A DNA stretch of 9,491 bases from Lactobacillus sp. (lineage in GTDB: Bacteria > Bacillota > Bacilli > Lactobacillales > Lactobacillaceae): contig DMZB01000049.1 in NCBI GenBank assembly GCA_003482405.1, forward strand, positions 1 through 9,491. The letters run 5' to 3'. The position numbers were made by a program, and so were the translations under genes. The notes under the pieces are model-generated. The model searched no databases and was not told where the DNA came from. It worked only from the letters and a program-made list of their open reading frames with translations. How positions within the stretch are numbered: position 1 is the first letter of the stretch; each line of letters begins with the position of its first letter. Below, piece after piece: positions 5,485 through 9,491 of the stretch.

Positions 5485-6297
5485 CTAATTTAAGCCGAGT
5501 ACCTCATCGATGGTACGTAGTACGCCATCCTCATCGTTTGTCCACTGTGTTGTGAATGGTGCAGCTGCACGAATGTTGGTGGCGGCGTTGGCCATCGCAT
5601 ATCCATAATCAGTGTGTGTCAACATGCTCAAATCGTTATCATTGTCGCCGAATGTCATCACTTCATTTGGCTGGATGTCCCAGTACTTTTCGAGAGCGGT
5701 TAAACCGACCTCCTTGCTTACATGACTGGGGATGATATCTAAACCGCCAAAACCGCTCGGCGTGGCGGTTAGCGTGTCTGGCAAATGTTGATTCAGGAAT
5801 GTTGCACGGTTAGCAGCCAAGTCGTCTGACCAGACGAGATCCAGTTTGAAAATGTCGTCGTTGATGGCCGTCAAATTGTCACACAGTTGCAGACCCGAAT
5901 AAAAGTAATTGGCTCCGGCAATGAGTTCGGGTGTGGTGTCTCGTTCGAGGTAAGCGCCATGGATACCAGAAGAAATGACCGAACCGCCAATTAAGTGCTC
6001 ATCGTGGTGAATAAGTTGAAGTGCCACTTGCAGGTCGGAAGGCGCGATGGTTTCGGTGAAAATGGGTTGATTATCAATGGTCACGAGGCCGCCATTTTCT
6101 GCCAAAAAGGCGAGGTTGTCGTAGCCTGCAAACATGTCTGTCAGGTGGCGCATCTGGTTACCGCTTGCAATAGCAAACTTAATCTGTCGTGCGTTCAGTT
6201 GTTTGAGCACACGTTGAAAGTGCAGCTGATTAAAGTCGTGATCTGACGTGATAAACGTGCCATCGATGTCAGTGGCAATCATTTTTATTGTTGGCAT
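5485..6297 (-). CDS. Cof-type HAD-superfamily phosphatase
   Basis: A cytoplasmic HAD hydrolase of the Cof subfamily (class IIB cap), which typically dephosphorylates sugar phosphates, nucleotides or flavin precursors. Motif I is IATDIDGTF with nucleophile D10 and acid D12; motif II is FAIASGN (S45); the motif III lysine is in SKEVGLTAL (about K195); motif IV is MTFGDNDNDLSML (about 217-222), supplying the Mg2+ ligands. Length is 270 residues, normal for the subfamily. The start is set at ATG 6297, with GAGG (6308-6311) ten bases upstream. The frame is open to 6369, but the extra 24 residues resemble no Cof protein and begin without a good binding site. The gene lies downstream of the MFS gene on the same strand but is separated from it by a hairpin terminator. 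Substrate not predictable. Confidence 0.93.
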   Translation of the reverse strand: MPTIKMIATDIDGTFITSDHDFNQLHFQRVLKQLNARQIKFAIASGNQMRHLTDMFAGYDNLAFLAENGGLVTIDNQPIFTETIAPSDLQVALQLIHHDEHLIGGSVISSGIHGAYLERDTTPELIAGANYFYSGLQLCDNLTAINDDIFKLDLVWSDDLAANRATFLNQHLPDTLTATPSGFGGLDIIPSHVSKEVGLTALEKYWDIQPNEVMTFGDNDNDLSMLTHTDYGYAMANAATNIRAAAPFTTQWTNDEDGVLRTIDEVLGLN

Positions 6298-6386
6298 GTG
6301 AGGTGTGCCTCGCTTTCCGGGTAATGTTAAATCACCACAAGCGTACCATGCGACCGTTGGGCATAGCAAACTAGGGTAAATAATCG

Positions 6387-6435
6387 AAAAATCGGCATCC
6401 TTACCAGTCCGTTTGGACCAGCAGGGATGCCGATT
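6387..6435 (-). terminator. Hairpin terminator after the MFS gene
   Basis: Arms 6390-6400 and 6425-6435 (AATCGGCATCC and its complement) form an 11-bp GC-rich stem. The loop carries its own GTCC-GTTT-GGAC stem (6407-6418). Read on the minus strand, it starts 18 bases after the MFS stop codon and ends in TTTTT (complement of 6387-6391). That fits rho-independent termination and isolates the HAD gene from MFS transcription. A structured leader of the HAD gene is a less likely alternative. Confidence 0.75.
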
Positions 6436-6453
6436 GACGTTTATAAATTAGGG

Positions 6454-7647
6454 CTAGTGAAAAACATCTTCCTTGCTGTTGACGTACAGTGCAGCAGCAA
6501 TCGTTAAGAGTGAAATCACTAAGAGGACGAGCATCAGTAAATTCCAACCGCCCAGCATTACGTGCAGTGTGCCGTAAGCGATGGGGCCGACCGCTGCGAT
6601 CAAATAACCGAGCGATTGTGCCATGCCAGATAAATCAGCGGTTTCCTGTGGTGTCCGGGTCTTTAAATTAAATAACGTCATGGCCAGTGCAAATGAAGCG
6701 GTCGTGGCACAACCCAAAATGACACAGATAATGGCGAAGTACCAGATCGTATGAATTGGTAACAGTAGGCCACCGATACCCAAGACGAATCCAGCACCAA
6801 TCGTCATTAACAGCCAAAACTGATTCTTAACCCGTGCTGAAATTAATGGTACCGCATAGGCAGCTGGCAATGAGGCAATCTGATACAAACCTAATAGCAG
6901 GCTGGCCGTGTTTGCAGAAACACCACGGTCCGTCATTAGGGTTGGCAGCCAAGTAATCAGTGTGTAGAACACAAATGACTGTAGACCCATAAAAATGGTC
7001 ATCATCCACGCGGTTGGTTGCTTCCAGACGGATTGACGCGGTGCCTGGTTTGCATTTTCATCAATTGGCTGCGCCTTATGGTTATAACGTAAGTTTGGAA
7101 TCCAGGTAATGATGTTAATAATGGCTACGATGGAGAAAATTTGAATCGTCAATTGCCAACCGATTTTACCGGCCAATGGAGCCGAAACACCGGCTGAAAT
7201 GGCAGAAAAAAACGTCATGGAAAATGAGTAGAGACTCGTCATCTCACCAATTTTTGTTGGATAATTTTCAGCTACCAATGCCGGCAGTAGCACGTTTAAA
7301 AAGGCGACACCAATCCCAACTAGTAATGTCCCGATAATCAGTGCTGTGGCGGAATATACCCGCATCCAGTTACCAATTACCAGTACAATAAGCGCAAAGA
7401 GTAACGCAACTTCAGTACCCACCTTGGCGGATACGCGAGGGGCAATCGGGGACAGAACAGCGAAACACAATAGGGGGATAGTGGTTAAACTACCGGCTAG
7501 CCCACTTGATAAGTGCAGCGCATGTTGAATGGGTGTCAAAATTGGCGGAATGACCGTGATGACCATTCGCAGACTTGATCCCAACAAAATAATGCCGAGT
7601 AACAACCAACTGCTGTGTTTGACTGCCTGTTTCGTTTTGTCAGACAT
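6454..7647 (-). CDS. MFS transporter, CynX/NimT (YycB-like) family
   Basis: A 397-residue integral membrane carrier with about twelve hydrophobic segments in two halves joined by a hydrophilic loop (NLRYNHKAQPIDENANQ). The first helix pair contains LGSSLRMVITVIPPILTPIQ, matching the conserved opening of CynX/NimT members (cyanate or 2-nitroimidazole transporter relatives). The segment VAENYPTKIGEMTSLYS in the helix 4-5 loop is also typical. Family members export or import small organic compounds by proton motive force; the substrate here is not identifiable. ATG 7647 is chosen because GAGGAGG (7657-7663) lies nine bases upstream. A TTG at 7665 in frame overlaps that site and is not credible. 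The gene diverges from the methyltransferase across about 330 bases and ends in its own terminator. Confidence 0.9.
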   Translation of the reverse strand: MSDKTKQAVKHSSWLLLGIILLGSSLRMVITVIPPILTPIQHALHLSSGLAGSLTTIPLLCFAVLSPIAPRVSAKVGTEVALLFALIVLVIGNWMRVYSATALIIGTLLVGIGVAFLNVLLPALVAENYPTKIGEMTSLYSFSMTFFSAISAGVSAPLAGKIGWQLTIQIFSIVAIINIITWIPNLRYNHKAQPIDENANQAPRQSVWKQPTAWMMTIFMGLQSFVFYTLITWLPTLMTDRGVSANTASLLLGLYQIASLPAAYAVPLISARVKNQFWLLMTIGAGFVLGIGGLLLPIHTIWYFAIICVILGCATTASFALAMTLFNLKTRTPQETADLSGMAQSLGYLIAAVGPIAYGTLHVMLGGWNLLMLVLLVISLLTIAAALYVNSKEDVFH

Positions 7648-7663
7648 GAAACTAAACCTCCTC

Positions 7664-7978
7664 AATGAGGATAAAATATTTTGTTTGAGTTATATTATGA
7701 CGCGATATAGTTGGCAGGCCTAAGCCAGTTCAACAGCGTCATGGCCGAACAATGCGACCGTCTTAGTTTACACGCGATTGTTCATTTCAGCAACAAACAA
7801 GCTGATGAGAGAAATATAAACTTCCTAATGTCTGAGAATTAGCGGGAAAAACGTGTATGCTTTAGCTAACGAAAATTGAAACTAAAACGAGAAAGCCCCT
7901 GATGATATGAGCAATAAACCGGTGCAAGATGATTAAGAATCAACAGATTAAGGACAAACTGCATTGGAGTGACTAAAA
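7664..7978. other. Gene-free stretch between MFS and methyltransferase genes
   Basis: Roughly 315 bases without a supported gene, between two divergent starts. It contains the likely MFS promoter at its left end. Two short frames exist, ATG 7741 to TAG 7842 (33 residues) and a nine-residue frame near 7906, but neither has a ribosome binding site. Small palindromes AGGCCT (7716-7721) and TTAGCTAA (7862-7869) are present, but no strong hairpin, riboswitch core or clear promoter for the methyltransferase could be recognised. Confidence 0.6.
7704..7733 (-). promoter_or_regulatory. Possible promoter of the MFS gene
   Basis: On the minus strand TTGAAC (7728-7733) and TATATC (7704-7709) are separated by 18 bases, about 57 bases upstream of the start codon. 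Both boxes match consensus at only four positions. A nearby CATAAT has no matching -35, so this is a weak call. Confidence 0.3.
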
Positions 7979-8821
7979 ATGAATAATTTAGATTTAAAAA
8001 CGATTGTGGATGCCATGTTAATTGCGCCAAACGGACGTTTAGTGCAAGAGCATCAAACTGCTTATCGAATCGCTTTGGCTAAAGATTGGCAGATTCAGCC
8101 TGGGGCACGTTTGCTGGAACTGGGTTGTGGTCAAGGCGACATGACCGCGGTTTTAGCAGCAGCGGTGGGTGAGCATGGTCAAGTGGTCGCCTACGATCCA
8201 GCACCTAGAGATTATGGTGCACCGATCACAATCGGTGATGCTCAGGACCATTTAGCAATTTCCAAATTTGGTCAACAGTTGGACGTTCACTTAGCCACTG
8301 ATGTGTTGGATGATACGGTCACATACCCAGATAATTATTTTAATGGATTAGTGATTGCACACGCATCGTGGTATTTCGATAGCCTTGATGTTTTGCTGAC
8401 AACGTTGAAAAAGGTAGCACCTTGGTGCCGGCAAATCTTCTTTGCTGAATGGGACATTACACCACGATTAGTCAGTCAAATCCCCCATCAACTAGCTGTT
8501 TTGATTGAAACACAACTAGCCACCTTTACGCCGAACAGTTTTGCAAACGTACGCACGCTGGTCGCAAAAGAATGGGTCGTTAAGGCGTTGAAACAGCTCG
8601 GTTATGGGGTGAAAACACAGCAGCAGAATTCATTGGCAATGGAAGATGGTTACTGGGAAGCCAGTTACACAGCGGAAACGGGTTTGTCGGCGGTCGCTAA
8701 AATGGATCTGCCAGATAAGTTTAAGCAACTTATGCAAACGGAAATTCAAACTTTGCAATCGTATGATTTAACGCAAATGAAGACGTTAGACAGTTTCGTG
8801 ATAACCGGAACACGTGCATAA
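7979..8821 (+). CDS. Class I SAM-dependent methyltransferase
   Basis: A 280-residue cytoplasmic methyltransferase. The Rossmann-fold motif I is plain: RLLELGCGQGDMTAVLA (44-60), with the glycine-rich SAM loop. The acidic end of strand 2 that binds the SAM ribose is in GQVVAYDPA (D73). DNYFNGLVIAHASWYFDSLDVLLTTLKKVAP in the middle corresponds to motif III/post-I and the following helix, as in ubiE/type-11-like enzymes. The C-terminal third (from about 180) is helical and probably forms the substrate lid; nothing in it identifies the acceptor. ATG 7979 has GGAG nine bases upstream. The gene diverges from the MFS transporter and ends in a near-perfect 20-bp hairpin terminator. Small-molecule methylation is most likely, but rRNA or protein targets are not excluded. 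Confidence 0.88.
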   Translation: MNNLDLKTIVDAMLIAPNGRLVQEHQTAYRIALAKDWQIQPGARLLELGCGQGDMTAVLAAAVGEHGQVVAYDPAPRDYGAPITIGDAQDHLAISKFGQQLDVHLATDVLDDTVTYPDNYFNGLVIAHASWYFDSLDVLLTTLKKVAPWCRQIFFAEWDITPRLVSQIPHQLAVLIETQLATFTPNSFANVRTLVAKEWVVKALKQLGYGVKTQQQNSLAMEDGYWEASYTAETGLSAVAKMDLPDKFKQLMQTEIQTLQSYDLTQMKTLDSFVITGTRA

Positions 8822-8822
8822 A

Positions 8823-8881
8823 CAAAAAGATAACCGTTTAATCTGCCCATTTTTGAAGGCAATTAGACGGTTATCTTTTTG
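8823..8881. terminator. Bidirectional 20-bp hairpin terminator
   Basis: Arms 8823-8842 and 8862-8881 pair over 20 bases with a single G-U wobble, starting two bases after the methyltransferase stop. The stem continues past one bulged C with TGCC/GGCA and a loop of about ten bases. A5 in the left arm and T5 in the right arm give a U-rich end on both strands. It therefore also serves the convergent ASCH gene, whose stop is about 60 bases away. Confidence 0.9.
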
Positions 8882-8940
8882 ATTACGGTCGATTGGTAAG
8901 TTTGGTAGCTAATGGTTCAAAACTCTATGTGAGTCGGTTG

Positions 8941-9402
8941 TTACGGCAGGAAAACAACTTTAAAGGTGAGTGCTACCACTGTTGATTGATCTGTGAAAGT
9001 TGTGTTAATCGCTTTTGCTTGAGCGGTGAAACGTGCGCGTTGAGTTGTCCGCCAAGTTGTTAGCTGACGATCGTCAAGGCCTTCAAAGTACGCATGTTCA
9101 GCCGTGACCTGATCAAACGGCATTTGCTGTACAGCGACGTATTGCAAAATAGCAACGGCGTGAACGGAACCATCATATAGAATTTCGTAACCGTCGTGCG
9201 TTGTTGGAACGGGTTGTTTATCGTATTCGTACAGTGCTGCCAAGGTCGTGGTGGCCTGTTTTAAACCCGCAACAACTTTCATGGCCTCGATGTCTGCCGT
9301 TTCTGATCCACCACCAAACGACCATGAGCGATGTGGTGCATTAGCTGCTTTTGGGTGAGCAGCGATAAATTGTTGCCATAATTCGTCTGCGTTTAGTGAC
9401 AT
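8941..9402 (-). CDS. ASCH-domain protein
   Basis: A 153-residue protein with the ASCH fold over nearly its full length, a family related to PUA domains. Some members bind RNA, and E. coli YqfB hydrolyses N4-acetylcytidine. Visible motifs are WSFGGGSETADI (27-38), the key GLKQATTTL (46-54) with K48 and T51 in the conserved GxKxAT signature, PFDQVTAEHAYFEG (95-108) and DDRQLTTWR (110-118). In most relatives the last block reads EGEGDxSLxxWRxxH; here it is EGLDDRQL and the following histidine is glutamine, a modest divergence. ATG 9402 is supported by GGAGG eight bases upstream. It converges on the methyltransferase gene with a shared terminator. Role in the cell unknown; nucleic-acid or modified-nucleoside handling is the family-level guess. 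Confidence 0.9.
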   Translation of the reverse strand: MSLNADELWQQFIAAHPKAANAPHRSWSFGGGSETADIEAMKVVAGLKQATTTLAALYEYDKQPVPTTHDGYEILYDGSVHAVAILQYVAVQQMPFDQVTAEHAYFEGLDDRQLTTWRTTQRARFTAQAKAINTTFTDQSTVVALTFKVVFLP

Positions 9403-9435
9403 GAGTGAGACCTCCTTGGTGATGATGTTTCTTTG

Positions 9436-9470
9436 TATGTAGTGTGGGTTACGTCCTTTACTACTACATA
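9436..9470. repeat. 8-bp inverted repeat upstream of the ASCH gene
   Basis: TATGTAGT (9436-9443) and ACTACATA (9463-9470) are perfect inverted repeats separated by 19 bases, 34 to 68 bases upstream of the ASCH start codon. They lie where the promoter or a 5' leader hairpin would be expected. The upstream gene is outside the window, so which gene they belong to cannot be decided. Confidence 0.4.
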
Positions 9471-9491
9471 GCGATAACGCTGGTGCTTATT

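Noticed and set aside
6298..6369. Twenty-four residue N-terminal extension of the HAD phosphatase.
   Set aside because: Cof proteins begin just before the IATDIDGT motif; the extension looks unlike any domain and ATG 6297 has a GAGG site.
7648..7665. TTG start of the MFS gene.
   Set aside because: It overlaps the GAGGAGG that is clearly the ribosome binding site of ATG 7647.
7741..7842. 33-codon plus-strand frame in the MFS-methyltransferase gap.
   Set aside because: No ribosome binding site and no recognisable protein character; such frames are expected by chance.
7850..7978. Riboswitch (SAM-type) upstream of the methyltransferase.
   Set aside because: No conserved core or terminator/anti-terminator pair could be recognised by eye.

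Overview
The window looks like a piece of a low-to-mid GC Gram-positive chromosome, most likely a lactic acid bacterium of the Lactobacillaceae. The reasons are strong AGGAGG-type ribosome binding sites on nearly every gene, occasional TTG and GTG starts, TATAAT/TTGACA-like promoters, rho-independent terminators, and protein families typical of lactobacilli (MntH, Cof-type HAD phosphatase, GNAT, ASCH, CynX-like MFS). The species cannot be fixed from this sequence. There is no rRNA, tRNA, CRISPR array, insertion sequence or phage signature.

Left part (1-2240), metal handling and a DNA-binding protein. The 5' end of a manganese transporter gene (mntH, minus strand) faces away from a small winged-helix protein gene (plus). 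Their predicted promoters lie back to back with overlapping -35 boxes. Downstream on the plus strand are a zinc-type CDF efflux protein and a divergent HU-like protein, closed by a large bidirectional hairpin terminator. Gene order suggests the small regulator may act on one or both metal transporters; this is inference.

Middle (2240-5480). A secreted sugar-type ABC solute-binding protein lies on the minus strand, with no transporter genes beside it and no lipobox. It diverges from an unrecognised 115-residue helical protein, whose stop codon directly abuts the stop of a convergent GNAT acetyltransferase. Divergent from the GNAT gene is a protein with the histidine/aspartate pattern of the zinc-dependent phospholipase C-like family, but with no signal peptide. 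It converges on the HAD gene with a 7-base gap.

Right part (5480-9491). A Cof-type HAD phosphatase and a CynX/NimT-like MFS transporter are on the minus strand, separated by a hairpin terminator. A gene-free stretch of about 330 bases follows, then a class I SAM methyltransferase (plus) and an ASCH-domain protein (minus), which converge on a near-perfect 20-bp bidirectional terminator hairpin.

Most genes appear to be single transcription units. I see no clear multi-gene defence or biosynthetic system. The best candidates for a second look are the mntH/winged-helix/CDF/HU cluster, the cysteine-less orphan solute-binding protein, and the HU paralogue that lacks the usual DNA-bending proline.
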